The notes beneath the pieces are model-generated. The model searched no databases. It was not told where the DNA came from and was given only the letters and a program-made list of their open reading frames with translations. Position numbers and translations under genes: made by a program. From NCBI GenBank assembly GCA_012656075.1, contig JAAKBF010000045.1, positions 124,001-188,000 of the forward strand: a stretch of DNA of 64,000 nucleotides. Reading direction: 5' to 3'. This document shows positions 20,343 to 30,400 of the stretch, in pieces (position 1 is the first letter of the stretch; the number at the start of each line of letters is the position of its first letter). The stretch is from Phytophthora hibernalis (taxonomy: Eukaryota; Oomycota; Peronosporomycetes; Peronosporales; Peronosporaceae).

Positions 20343-21584
20343 ATGCGTCGACTGTTCTTGCTGTCGCTTATTGCGTTCATCGGTCTCCATGGCGGAGTTG
20401 GTGCTGATTGCACGGACGTCGAAGACCAAACCATCACGGATGCCTATGCTGTAGCTGCGGCCACCAGTGCCTGCTCCAGTTACGCCACAATCAACACTTG
20501 GATCTTCATCTCCCCACCCTGCACCGCCACCGACTGCTTAGCTGTCATGCAGGACTTGGCCAACAGCATCCCAAACTGCACCACAGGAACGTCGACCAGC
20601 GAGAAGGACCAACTCCTGCTGAATCTCGACATTTGCGCCACTCCCGCCCCCACTCCTGCATCAACCGCATCGAGCACAAACTGTACGAGCGCCGAAGCCG
20701 AAGCCACTTTCAACGCCTTCTACGAGGCTGCAAACGGTTCGTGTGCCAGCTCCACCACCTTCGAAAGGTACGAGATCATCATCAACACGGAGTGCAACTC
20801 GACGTGTGCTGCAGCAGTGCAAGACTTCGCTCAGGAGCTGCCCAACTGCAACTACGAGTTGGCGGACGATAGCAGCAACAAGAAACAATACATCGCCAAC
20901 CAGTTCGGTTTGTGCGAGACGCTGAACGATGCAACAAACATCAGCGTCTACATCGACTCGGTCGATGACCTTGTGGGGTCTTCGTCTACGACGCCCGTAG
21001 TGCCCAACTGCACGACCGAAGAGATAGCTGAGACCGTCGCGTTCTTCAATACCATAGTCACCAATGAATCGTGCATCGAAGACTCGTCCGTCTGCGCTCA
21101 CAACATTTACGTGAACGCGGACTGCTCGTCACCTTGCGGCCGCCTCATCCGGAACAGCAGAATCGACGTCCCCGAATGCTACTTCGACAACATCAACCAC
21201 AAGGACAACGTGATGGACGGTTCGTACCAATGCGGCTGGATCGTCGACCCCGACAACATCACCCTCTACTTCCACTACTCGGAGCTCCTCAACGCAACAG
21301 GCAACGCGACCTGTGACCCAGACTTCGACTCGACCGTCACCTCTGATGACAGTTCGCGTGGAGTTGGCAGTGCAATAGAAGACAGCAGCGCTGTGAAACC
21401 TCACCAGGACCTCGTCGTTTGGACCATCGCCTCAGCAGCGATTGCGTGCGCTGTAGCGCTGCGTGTAGGCAGGAATGGCTGGTATGCAACGAGATTTGCC
21501 GTGTTTACGTCCATGCCTCGCATTGTGGGGCTCATGGTTCCTATCCCCTTATCGATCATTGTTCATTTCGCGTTCTCACAATAA
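20343..21584 (+). CDS. elicitin-like secreted protein, three elicitin domains (ELL-7)
   Basis: 413-codon intact frame. Signal peptide MRRLFLLSLIAFIGLHGGVGA. Domain 1 (CTDVEDQTITDAYAVA, then CTATDCLAVMQDLANSIPNC); domain 2 (CTSAEAEATFNAFYEAA, then LPNCNYELADDSSNKKQYI) followed by NISVYIDS; domain 3 (CTTEEIAETVAFFNTI, then VPECYFDNINHKDNV) followed by NITLYFHYSE. A hydrophobic stretch (VVWTIASAAIACAVAL) near residue 365 looks like the GPI signal, but the frame continues about 40 residues with a second hydrophobic segment. The end overlaps the initiator-like site at 21563 of the next gene, so the true stop may be earlier and hidden by a base error. Many N-glycosylation sites (NCT, NGS, NAT, NES). 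Confidence 0.85.
   Translation: MRRLFLLSLIAFIGLHGGVGADCTDVEDQTITDAYAVAAATSACSSYATINTWIFISPPCTATDCLAVMQDLANSIPNCTTGTSTSEKDQLLLNLDICATPAPTPASTASSTNCTSAEAEATFNAFYEAANGSCASSTTFERYEIIINTECNSTCAAAVQDFAQELPNCNYELADDSSNKKQYIANQFGLCETLNDATNISVYIDSVDDLVGSSSTTPVVPNCTTEEIAETVAFFNTIVTNESCIEDSSVCAHNIYVNADCSSPCGRLIRNSRIDVPECYFDNINHKDNVMDGSYQCGWIVDPDNITLYFHYSELLNATGNATCDPDFDSTVTSDDSSRGVGSAIEDSSAVKPHQDLVVWTIASAAIACAVALRVGRNGWYATRFAVFTSMPRIVGLMVPIPLSIIVHFAFSQ
21563..21575 (+). promoter_or_regulatory. oomycete initiator-like motif
   Basis: TCATTTCGCGTTC lies 56-68 bases before the acyltransferase start at 21631. It overlaps the last codons of the ELL-7 frame. Confidence 0.5.
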
Positions 21585-21630
21585 GTTCTCGCAACATGCC
21601 ACCAACGCAGACTGAAGAGACCCGCTGCCG

Positions 21631-23010
21631 ATGTCGACCGCAAATGCCGACAAAAAGGATGAAGTGATGCTGCCGTTGTCACCGTTGGACGCTATGATGC
21701 ACAAGCTTGGAGTCGTGCTCTTGTACATTTTCCACGTCCGTCAAGCTCAACCGCTTTCGACCTCAACAAGTTGCAGACCTCTTTCGTCACTCTGGTAAGC
21801 GAAGACTACCCCATTCTCATCGGTGAGCTGCATATCGACCAAGACACTGGTGTCGTGAGCGGGAAGCAGACGCGGGAAGCAAGACAACGTGGTGCGCAAG
21901 GTATCCGCTTCGAGACGAACTCGACCAGTTCGATGACGACGGAGGAAGCGATGGCGACACTTTCGTGGGAGTTAATGCCGACCCCACGAGGACCGACAGA
22001 AACTATCTGCGTGAAAACAACAGTGTTATCGGATGAAGGACTGGTGGTTGGTGTGGATACAAGCCACACACTGCTTGATGGTGAGGGAGTGTTCACGTTC
22101 ATGACGGTGTGGGGACAGCACTACAGCGGTATGGACAAGAAGGACCGATTGGTGATCAATCATGACCGACACCTGCTTGCAGGAACCGGTTCGCCGTCAA
22201 AGCTGGTTCACCCTGAATTCCAACTCGTTGAGACTCATCCTGTAGTGGAAGCTGGTGATGACACAGCAGGAGCTGCTGCTCCAGTGCCACCACCTACCTC
22301 TCAGCACCGATTCCACTTCTCTCCTGGTATGATGAAGAAGATCAAAAATGCTGCAAGCCCGGGAGAGTCTGCCACCGGAACGTCCGATCCTTCGTATGTG
22401 AGCACTATCGACGCCATCACCGCATTGTTTACCGCTTTGATCTCGCGTGCCCGAGGTCACGGCCAAGACGTTCAAGTTACAACTGCCATAAACGCCCGTC
22501 GTCGCCTGAATCCTCCTCTGCCTGAAAACTACGCAGGAAATGTTGTTTTCAGCGCACTGTCATCGTATAAGAGCGCCGAATTGCAGGCTGAGAGCAACAC
22601 AGAGGATTTATCTCCGACATTTCTCTAGCAAAGCTGGCCCAGCGTGTTCGTGGATCCATTCGTCGGAGCGACAGCGAATATCTTCGAGACGCCATCAACT
22701 TCATGACCGAGCAAAGCAATCTGTCCGTTGTTCATCCAGCTACCAATTTCGTCTTCGGTCCCGACATCATGTACACGTCGTGGGTGCGAACAGGAATGTA
22801 CGACGCGGAATTTGAGAGTACGCGTCCGTGGTTTGTGTCTGTTCCTCCTCTCCCCTTGACGGGTTTGTGATCATCACTGAGGCACCGAGAAACAGCCCTG
22901 GCGTCGATGTGCTGTTGTTCCTGGAATCCACAGCCATGGAGAAACTCAAAGAGCTGTTCTCTCATGTGACGTATTTGCATGACGAACACATGCTACTCTC
23001 TACGTTGTAA
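21631..23010 (+). CDS. BAHD/trichothecene-acetyltransferase-like acyltransferase, copy 1
   Basis: About 460 residues of the transferase family (PF02458-like), which moves acyl groups from CoA to hydroxyl or amino groups of small molecules. The catalytic HxxxD is HTLLD in VDTSHTLLDGEGVFTFM. Other shared blocks are LPLSPLDAMMHKLG, EDYPILIGEL, DAITALFTALISRARGHGQDV and MYDAEFESTRPWF (position of the family's DFGWG). Three breaks, each a one-base loss: CC at 21732-21733, CC at 22614-22615 and near 22851-22860. No signal peptide, so cytosolic. The substrate is unknown. It sits inside the elicitin cluster in the same direction; copies 2-4 lie at 26834, 28890 and 57724. Confidence 0.85.
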
Positions 23011-23465
23011 ACCTGATAGAGCTCACTGGAACTCGCTAGAATTTGTGCACGAATGGGCTAGTCCAGCAACGACTTGTAGCCAACGAGTAGAGCGACCTCG
23101 TAATCGTGACATGCCTGTCGCCATTCGAAATTGCAGTCGGTGGGTGAAGGTGCAGACGCCAAAGTTGCGCGTTTGAGGGGACAAACAATAAGGACAAATT
23201 GAGGTTTCAGTGACGAGCGTGCTTGGGCTCAGCAGCAGGTAGTGGAAGTGGCGACTCGGCAAATTCTTTACCAGCTTCAGATGGAAGTGCAGACTCCACT
23301 TATACGAATGCAGCAATTCTTTCTACAGCCCAGGTTATTTGCTTTCATTGTCGCGCACGCTGCTCTTATGCTTCTAGCTACGACGCAATGAAGCCGAAAG
23401 TGTTGACAAGTATCGTTTGTATTATGAATGCTAGTGCTGAACTCGTGCTCTTGATCGGTACGATC
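23011..23465. other. intergenic between convergent genes
   Basis: 3' ends of acyltransferase copy 1 (+) and ELL-8 (-). No gene recognised. Confidence 0.4.
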
Positions 23466-24062
23466 TTAAAGACCAACTGCAAACATGAGTGCCGTCACCG
23501 CGAAGGCAGCACTGGAGATGGCCATCCCAATCGACGAAGCGGACGACGATCCTCCCATTGCTGGTGCAAGGGTGTCAGAAGTTACCTTGTCGCTGGAAGA
23601 GTCGGTAGTTGAGCTCGTTGCGCTGGGCGACTGCGTTCGGAAGACCGAACTGGACGACGACGAACTGGAAGGCGAATCCGTCGTGGACTCGGAACTGGAG
23701 GACGTATCGGCTGTCAGCATCGACGACGAGCCCGTCAAAACCCCGGACATGTCGGCTGTGCCGGTCTCGCAGTAGTCGAGGGCCGCTTGCAAACCAGCCT
23801 TCAGGTCGACTCCTCCGGAGGAGCAGTCCGGGAGATCATCCAGCATGCTGGACATGAAGTCCAAGCAGTCCGTTAGGGAGCAGTAGTCCGTTGTAGCGTC
23901 GGCCGTCGCCATGTCCGGACACGAAGCCGTGCCCTCACTCATGGCTGAACTGTAAATCTCCGAGATCGAAGTCAACTCGTCCGTCGTGCACTCTGCAGCT
24001 TGAACCAGCGTCCAGTCCAACGTGGCAATGGCAAGTGATACGAACATAGCAGTAGTCTTCAT
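23466..24062 (-). CDS. elicitin-like secreted protein, one elicitin domain, GPI tail (ELL-8)
   Basis: Intact, 198 residues from the minus-strand Met at 24062 (MKTTAMFVSLAIATLDW signal peptide, cut near VQAA). The six-cysteine elicitin domain starts ECTTDELTSISEIYSS and ends ALDYC. A long Ser/Thr stalk (SSSSESTTDSPSSSSSSSS) and hydrophobic tail (ISSAAFAVTALMFAVGL) fit a GPI-anchored wall protein. The only member of the cluster on the minus strand; it resembles ELL-2 most (SLTDC/NSDC, D-LPDC). The upstream Met frame from 24158 lacks a signal peptide. Confidence 0.9.
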   Translation of the reverse strand: MKTTAMFVSLAIATLDWTLVQAAECTTDELTSISEIYSSAMSEGTASCPDMATADATTDYCSLTDCLDFMSSMLDDLPDCSSGGVDLKAGLQAALDYCETGTADMSGVLTGSSSMLTADTSSSSESTTDSPSSSSSSSSVFRTQSPSATSSTTDSSSDKVTSDTLAPAMGGSSSASSIGMAISSAAFAVTALMFAVGL

Positions 24063-24105
24063 ATCGTTGATGTGTTGAAAAGTCTTGGTGTTGCTTCGAT
24101 GACAG

Positions 24106-24120
24106 CAAATTAAAAAGTGA
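24106..24120 (-). promoter_or_regulatory. oomycete initiator-like motif
   Basis: On the minus strand TCACTTTTTAATTTG lies 44-58 bases before the ELL-8 start and fits the TCAYTYYNNAWTTT initiator form. Confidence 0.6.
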
Positions 24121-24218
24121 GATCTGCCTGTCAGCACCACAAAGCGCACCCGGGTCATAAATCCGTTCGAACAGCAAAAACTTGCTTCAAGCTGACCAGC
24201 ATTACCACAAAACTGGCA

Positions 24219-24312
24219 TTATGGATACACTTTCTCACTTCAACATTCGATGGATACATTCACTCAAAATTCTATGGATACATTACGCCAATTTCTATAG
24301 ATACATTACGTT
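24219..24312 (+). repeat. degenerate tandem repeat of ATGGATACATT units
   Basis: Four imperfect units begin at 24221, 24250, 24274 and 24297 (ATGGATACA three times, then ATAGATACA), spaced 23-29 bases. It lies between ELL-8 and the Tipin gene and may be part of the latter's promoter. Confidence 0.65.
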
Positions 24313-24381
24313 CAGTACCACACAATGCTATGTAGACCACACTTTCTTCTCTAAAAACATATTTTCAAAAACATAATCAAC

Positions 24382-24872
24382 ATGGCGTCTCGTGGCTGGG
24401 AACGCGATGAGGACATGGCCCGTCGTGACGGATCTAGTGGGTCTACAGCCGCCGCGGATGGCGCATCAGGTACACAAGACGCTGGAGCAGCTGCAGACGG
24501 AGTGGAAGCTCCGTGGTGACCCAGAAGCGACGGCGCAACCTTTTGCGCGAGTCAAATTTGGTCTCGGCCGAAGGTCTGAAGAAGGTGCACCGCACGTTCC
24601 CATACCAAGTGAGTGGCGACGTCTCGGGACGTGAGGCTCAGGCACTGGCGTCGCTGGTGAAAATGTACAAGCAGTGGGCCTTCGACCTGTACCCAGGACT
24701 GAACTTGGAGGACTTTGTGGAGCGAGCAGAGACGTTGGGCAAAAGCCACGAGGTGCAGGGCCTGATGGCCGATCTACGGGAGAAGGAGAGGGTCAAAGCT
24801 CTTAAGACGAGAGGAGAGGAAGAGGAAGAAGAGGAGGAGCTGCCTAGTGAAGGAGAAGAGGCCATACTATAA
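24382..24872 (+). CDS. Tipin/Swi3 replication fork protection protein
   Basis: About 163 residues. The core (LVSAEGLKKVHRTFPYQVSG, then LASLVKMYKQWAFDLYPGLN, LEDFVERAETLGKS, EVQGLMADLREKE) matches the Swi3/Csm3/Tipin domain, which with Tof1/Timeless stabilises stalled replication forks in the nucleus. The N-terminus from Met 24382 is Gly/Ala/Asp-rich; a basic KRRRNLLRE segment opens the domain; the C-terminus is acidic (EEEEEEEELPSEGEE). One break at a CC pair (24511-24512) separates the N-terminal part from the domain frame; one base joins them. It is short compared with animal Tipin but similar to the conserved core. Confidence 0.75.
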
Positions 24873-25184
24873 AAGAAGAAGGGATACCGAAGAGGTTGTG
24901 GTGTTTTTCATGGTGGACAGTGGCGTAGTTGGGGACGTGGGGTCAGGCAACGACGAGCATTTATGCTGGTATTATCGGATAGTAACCTGAACGTCCTGAT
25001 GGTGGTATCGAGCTGTGAGATGAGGGTCGTGTAAAAAAACTCATGTAAGTGCAAGCTGAAGCTCTGTCGACCCGGCCGAAATTCATGGTGCGCTGTAGGT
25101 GAATCTTCTGTGCCGTTCTCGTTGATTGAGACGGTTTCTTTAAACCCCTTTAATTGTTGTTTGCGGTTAATCCCCAGGAGCATC
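24873..25184. other. intergenic
   Basis: 3' flank of the Tipin-like gene. A 91-codon minus-strand frame has no recognisable domain. Confidence 0.4.
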
Positions 25185-25465
25185 CTCCGTTACTTCCCCT
25201 GTCGTTGTGATGATGGAGGAAACGTTCGTCTCGAAGCAGATGCCTCGAGCACCTCGTTGTACATGTAATAACGCATCCGGAGTTTTTGCTTCACACTCAC
25301 TGCAACGTTTTGCGGATTGATGTATACTGTAGTTCTCCGATGAGAATGGAGTAACTACTGTAGTTAGTTATCCTGAAGGATCGCTGTAATTTTGCGAGAA
25401 TGAAAGAGACGCCATTGACCCCGGAGGTGGGAAAATGAATCGGGAGCTCGTAGCAGGTCAGCTGG
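25185..25465 (-). pseudogene. relic of a fifth acyltransferase copy (N-terminal part)
   Basis: Minus-strand text matches the N-terminal region of the acyltransferases in this window: LAKLQRSFRITNYSSYSILIGEL (against DLDKLQSSFITLV-EDYPILIGEL), then SVKQ, then QRGARGICFETN (against QRGAQGIRFETN) followed by a short SSIITTTGE segment. Several frame changes and stops, and no catalytic HxxxD region. It lies between the Tipin gene and the first RxLR gene, so the acyltransferase family was once denser here. Confidence 0.7.
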
Positions 25466-25644
25466 CGATGAGGTCGAAAGTCAAGACATCGCACACCTAA
25501 AGTGAGTTTTGATATGTTTCGTGAAGACCAGGGTGGTAAGTGGTTCCGGTACGAAAGTTTTGTCCACTCAAATTTCGTTAGGACTGCCCGTATACATGAT
25601 TATTCAGACATGTATTACCAGATTGACGATTACAAACCATTCGC

Positions 25645-25656
25645 TCACTTCGCAAC
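25645..25656 (+). promoter_or_regulatory. initiator motif of RxLR copy 1
   Basis: TCACTTCGCAAC, 51-62 bases before the start codon at 25707. Nearly the same 12-mer lies at the same distance before the other family members. Confidence 0.7.
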
Positions 25657-25706
25657 GTACCATCTACTACGCAAGCCTCTTCACCTCTATTCAAACCTGA
25701 CGAACA

Positions 25707-26145
25707 ATGCCGCGAAACTGCATCCTACTCGTCATTGTGGCCATGGCGTTTACATGCTGCAATGCGATCGACCAGGTGGAGCTCTCCAAGACGAAGATCC
25801 AAAACTCGGTTCAAACAGACCATGTCCCTCTCAACGACCGGAATAGTTACCGGTTCTTGCGGGGCTACAAGACAGAAGAACTCGACGATGCGACGGACAA
25901 TGAAGAGAGAGCTATGGACGTGTACTCATTGAAAAGCTTGCTCCGCACTAAAAGACTGTGAACGATTTCTCTAAAACTAAACTGGAACAAATGGCGATCG
26001 ATTCCGCATTCAAAAAAAAATGTTTGCGCTATGGTCCAAAGGCTATTCCGAAGACAAGATCAAATCAATGCTAATCAAGAAGGACCCAGCGATGCTCTTA
26101 GACTTTATGAATGGCAATAGCGCCCTTCGCCCACTAATTACGTAA
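25707..26145 (+). CDS. RxLR-EER secreted effector-like protein, copy 1
   Basis: Member of a five-copy local family. Signal peptide of about 20 residues (MPRNCILLVIVAMAF, cut after CNA), RFLR at about residues 49-52 and EER about 15 residues later, then a short Lys-rich helical C-terminal domain. RxLR-EER proteins of Phytophthora are secreted and many act inside plant cells; the target of this family is unknown. Two frame breaks, in an A4 run (25950-25953) and an A9 run (26012-26020), each a one-base loss. They would truncate the protein after the EER region if real. The C-terminal domain still aligns over its whole length beyond the breaks, ending at the TAA of 26143-26145. Confidence 0.8.
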
Positions 26146-26833
26146 AGTAAGGCAGAACGCCAACCGAGTGTGGGCAACTGGGGCTATTCGCAGGTTCTTA
26201 AGTTTAATCTACTACACGTAGTAGTACTTCGAAGTACTAAGTAGTAGTTTGGCGTAAAACAAGTAACGTGACAACAATCCGATGTCGTCTTACCGCTGAA
26301 AAATACTACAGTGTGTAGTATTTTAAATTGAACAGTGATCAAAACGTGAAGAATAAAGAGTTCTGTGTTGAGGCCACGTGAGCATGGGTGCTTTCAGCTA
26401 TTGTGTACAAGTTGCGAGCTATTCGCAAGTTGTGATATTAATATTACTTGTAGCTGGTAGTGCCGCGGACCCCTTCTTAGCTATGAAAATAAATGACAGA
26501 GAACTGTTCTACAACTACGACAACGAGGCGTATTAAAAGCAACATGGTTCTTTAGTACGTTTTCTTTCTAAACTTTCTAAGTAAATACTTTAAATAAATA
26601 GTATTAATAACGCTAAAGTTGCATTTTACGAACAACAGTGCAACGCCACAACAGTTCGAGGTGCTTGCGTTTTTGCGTGCGAATCGTGGCTACTAGGGTG
26701 CGAACACGCTAATGAGTATTGCTGCTGCCGATCCTGACTTTACTTTCAGTAGAAGTGAGACACAGTACAATATCAATTTTCCATTTCTTTATTATTGCTT
26801 CCCTCAACATCCCATTGCAAGCGCTAGCACCTT
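26146..26833. other. intergenic, palindrome-rich 3' flank of RxLR copy 1
   Basis: Contains CTACTACACGTAGTAG followed by TAGTACTTCGAAGTACTA (26222-26239), and an 11-bp-arm hairpin AAATACTACA-GTG-TGTAGTATTT (26300-26324). Related sequence (GCGTAAAACAAG next to a TTCGAAG core) flanks the 3' ends of the RxLR copies at 46201 and 59598. Confidence 0.5.
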
Positions 26834-28232
26834 TCAATTGATGCTCTGAAGGAATTCCACATCGGCGTATAGATCCATTAGTTTTTTAATAGTCGTGGAC
26901 TCAAGCACACGAACACATCCAGTCCAACGTCTCCCTTTGCAGCTTCCGTGATCAGCACAAATCCGTCCATGCATTGAACTCGAGGGATCTTCGCATACTG
27001 GGGCTTGGTGCCGCCGAACTCGGCATCGTATAGCCCCATCTTCGCCCAACAGGTGAAGGCGATGTCCGGTCCGAAGAAGAAGTTGACGTTGTCGTTGATG
27101 GTGGACGGGTCGGTTTGCTTCGCTAGGAACGCGATGGTGTCACGCATGAATTCGTCGTCACGCTCCAGAATGGAAGCTCGAATACTACGGGCGACTCGAG
27201 ACAACGTCGCTGCTGATACTCCCTTGCGAGCTCCACTTTCGTCCGTCAGATCCTCGTTCGTATATGATGAAAGTGCGTGAAAGACTGCATTTCCAGCGTA
27301 GTTAGCCGGAAGAGGAGGTTCCAGTCGCTTACGCCCATTCACTGCCGTGGACACTCGTACATCTTTTCCGTGGGCACGAGCTCGAGAAATGAGAATAGTG
27401 AACAGCGCGGTGATAACATCGACTGTACTGACGTATGCAGATTGCGATGATGGTTCATTTGGATCTTGAGGGCGTACAGCTTCCTGTACACTTTCGGCCA
27501 TCTTCTTGAGCTTGGCCATGTTCGGCGGTGATAGATGGAAGACGTACTCAGCAGTCTTTGGTGGCTTTGCGAGCGCTTTTGGGGAAAGAGATCCATCATC
27601 TCTCCGAATAAGCGGCTCTGCTGGGGCAATCTGAAACTCGGGGTGAGGAAGTTTGTACGGCTCCCCCATTCCTGACAGCAAGTAGCGGTTGTGATTGATA
27701 ACCAGGCGATTTTGTTTGCTCACACCGCTATAGTGCTGACCCCACACCCTCATAAATGTTAGCATGGCTTCTCCGTCGAACAGAACATGGCTGCAGTCAA
27801 CACCGATGGCCATACCTCCGTCCGCAAGAATTGAGCCTTTGATGGCGATGATTTCTCCACTAGTGCGGGTTTTGGGCATGAAATCCCACGAGAGCGAAGC
27901 AATTGCGTCGTCGGTTGACTGAAAACTTGCGTGGTTCGTCTCAAAGCGGATGCCTCTTGCTCCTTGTTTTCTTGCCAATGGAGTTTGCTTGACACTTGCA
28001 GCTCCGTCTTCTCATCAAAGTGGAGCGCTCCGACTAGCATGGGGTAGTCTTCATTCACCAGAGTGTTGAACGACTGGTGGAGTTTCTCGAGATCGTAGGA
28101 AGCTTCAATCGGTGAAGGCGGTGGATAAATGTAGAGAAGTACGATGCGGTAGGTGTTCATGACAGCGTCCAACGGAGACAACGGGACCAGTACAGCGTAT
28201 TTAGTATCCGCTGGCGTTACAACGTTGACCAT
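26834..28232 (-). CDS. BAHD/trichothecene-acetyltransferase-like acyltransferase, copy 2
   Basis: About 466 residues from minus-strand Met 28232 (MVNVVTPADTKYAVLVPLSP). The HxxxD is HVLFD in VDCSHVLFDGEAMLTFM. It also shows EDYPMLVGALHF, DVITALFTILISRARAHGKDV and LYDAEFGGTKPQY (DFGWG position). Two breaks, each a one-base loss: near 27988-27993 and near 26900-26907, the latter shifting the last 25 residues. The most divergent of the four long copies. Its 3' end faces RxLR copy 1 (convergent). Confidence 0.85.
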
Positions 28233-28560
28233 GTTTTCGAGTAGTTCTGGTTACCGTTTCGTCTTGGATGACAGTTTTCGTTTGAGCTCGACAGAGAAGT
28301 TTTAGAAGTGAGGACGATGGAGCTCTTGGGCCTTGGCGCGGTCTCAACGAGGTTCAAATCAATATAATATATGTACTGGACTGTTTCCCGAATATTATAT
28401 CGGGGCACATACCACGTCATTGCTGTCAATATAATGATGTTGTTGTCAAAACTTACACATCATTAGTTGATGGTATTCCAGCGCTAGCCACGTCGCTATA
28501 CGAGATTCATTAGCTGAATCAAGTTACATGCAACCAAGCAAGAACGAATATTACCAGGTA
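28233..28560. other. 5' flank of acyltransferase copy 2
   Basis: AT-rich with TATAATATATG-like stretches near 28365-28405. No gene. Confidence 0.4.
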
Positions 28561-28569
28561 CATATGTAA

Positions 28570-28611
28570 ACAAGTTGAGTTCGAAGTATATATACTTCGA
28601 ACTCAACTTGT
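28570..28611. repeat. perfect 42-bp palindrome
   Basis: Two perfect 21-base arms meet with no spacer at 28590/28591. The centre is TATATA flanked by TTCGAAG. It lies in or beside an acyltransferase relic between copies 2 and 3. Confidence 0.92.
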
Positions 28612-28740
28612 CTATCACTTTGCTCGCAACACCTATCGATACGAGTACCGGTACAGTTCTTTTGAACCCACACGGGGCCACTTCCTTGATTTTCTTCGTC
28701 ATTGCCGAGTGAAATGTAGGCGGCCTGTATCTGCAATTAC
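28612..28740 (-). pseudogene. possible short acyltransferase relic
   Basis: The minus strand reads PPTFHSAMTKKIKEVAP and then VPVLVSIGV, which lines up with the FHF(S/T)PxMMKKIK and YVSTIDA blocks of the acyltransferases. It is short and degenerate, so chance is possible. Confidence 0.4.
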
Positions 28741-28889
28741 TCAAATTTCTGGCAAGTATCTGGAGAATGTGCCTTTGAGCGACGCGATCACACTGATCTA
28801 CTTCACTACATGTAAACGCAAGCGGAATTCCTGATTTATCGAGCTGGCGCGCTGAGCGATCATTACCGTGTTGGTGAGCGCCAGTCCCT

Positions 28890-30245
28890 CTACAGCCAGT
28901 AGTTCGGATTGGGGCTATGTACCCGTGCAAACATCTTCTTGAGCTTCTCCATGGCAGAGGACCCCAGGCAAACTCCGACATCCACTCCATCGCCTCCCTT
29001 CTGAGCTTCCGTAATCAGCACAAAACCATCGTAGCACGGAGATCGAGGAGCGCCTGCATACCAAGGCCGCGTTCCATCAAATTCTGCGTTATACATACCC
29101 AGATGCACCCACGATGAGAACATGAGGTCAGGCCCAAAAACGAAGTTGGTGCACACTTGAACAGCGGAAATATCGCTCTGCTCCGTCAAGAAGCTCATAG
29201 CATCCCGTAAGTAGGCATCATCACGCTGAAGAATTGATTCACGATCACGCCTGGCAAGCTTCCCTAGTATGACAGGAGACACCAAGTCATCTCCCTCTCC
29301 TTCAGACTGAAGATCACTGTTAGCGTACGTTGACAACGCGGTGAAAATGACGTTCCCGACGTAGTTGGTGGGCAGCGGCGGGCTTAGACGACGACGAGCA
29401 TTCACACCTGTCGTAATTCGTACGTCTTGTCCGTGGCCTCGCGCTCGTGAGATCAACACTGTGAACAACGCAGTGATAGCGTCAACTGTGCTCACATACG
29501 AGGGTTCACCATCAGCAGACACTCCACCTCGCGTTGCCACTTGCTTGATCTTTTCATCATATCTGGAATAAAGTGAAACAACCGATGGGCCGTTGACGGA
29601 GGAGTAGAAGCTGAGGTCTCAGCTCCGTCACTATTAATAGCAGCTTCAGACGCTGCCTCAACCACCCGAAACTCCGGGTGTGGCACCTTCGAAGGAGATC
29701 CTCTCCTGTTCCTCCCAGAAAGTGACGATCGTGGTTCACTGCCAGCCGGTCCTCCTTCTTCACACCACTATAGTGCTGTCCCCACACTGTCATGAACGTG
29801 AACATGGCTTCTCCGTCAAACAGCGTGTGACTAGCATCCACCCAATGACCACCCCCGTCGAACAGCAACGTCCCCTTGACGCAAATGAGCTCCGTCTTGC
29901 AGCGCAATAATGGCGTCAAGTCCAGCGAACGCTGTTGAATTGTATCTTCCGTCGTCATTGAACTCGTACGGTTCGTCTCGAAGCGAATCCCTGCTGCACC
30001 TAATTTTTGCGACTGGTGTCTGCTTCATATTGAATGTCCCTCGAGTTCCCCGATAAGGATGGGGTAGTCTTCTCGGACAAGTGTGATGAAGGAAGACTGC
30101 AACTTGTCAAGGTCGTATGGACCGGAAGCTGAAGGCGGGAAAATGTACAGGATTACGAACCCGAAGCTGTGCATGACAGCATCCATCGGAGACAGAGGCA
30201 GCAAGCAGCACATCGTTTACTGAGTTCATGCATGATCTTTGACAT
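28890..30245 (-). pseudogene. BAHD/trichothecene-acetyltransferase-like acyltransferase, copy 3 (several breaks)
   Basis: Near-identical in long stretches to copy 4 (57724-59051): LPLSPMDAVMHSFGFVILYI, EDYPILIGEL, HTLFD (the HxxxD), DAITALFTVLISRARGHGQDV and MYNAEFDGTRPWYAG. The reading frame changes at least four times (near 30215, 30030, 29935-29960 and 29540-29560) and the end differs from copy 4 (extra residues SPNPNYWL). It has lost bases and a few residues around the region after EL and before the HxxxD. More damaged than copies 1, 2 and 4, so some of this may be real decay on top of consensus errors. It shares direction with copy 2. Confidence 0.75.
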
Positions 30246-30400
30246 GGGAATGACTTTCGTGGATAACAGTACGAACCACTTCAACTTGTAGCCAACAAAT
30301 TGTAGGGCACCAAAACTTACCCTAGTTAAGTATTGACAAGCCAAACACAGCGCTACTTCCAATATCTACATGAATATTATTTGAAAAGAGATGGCAGAGC

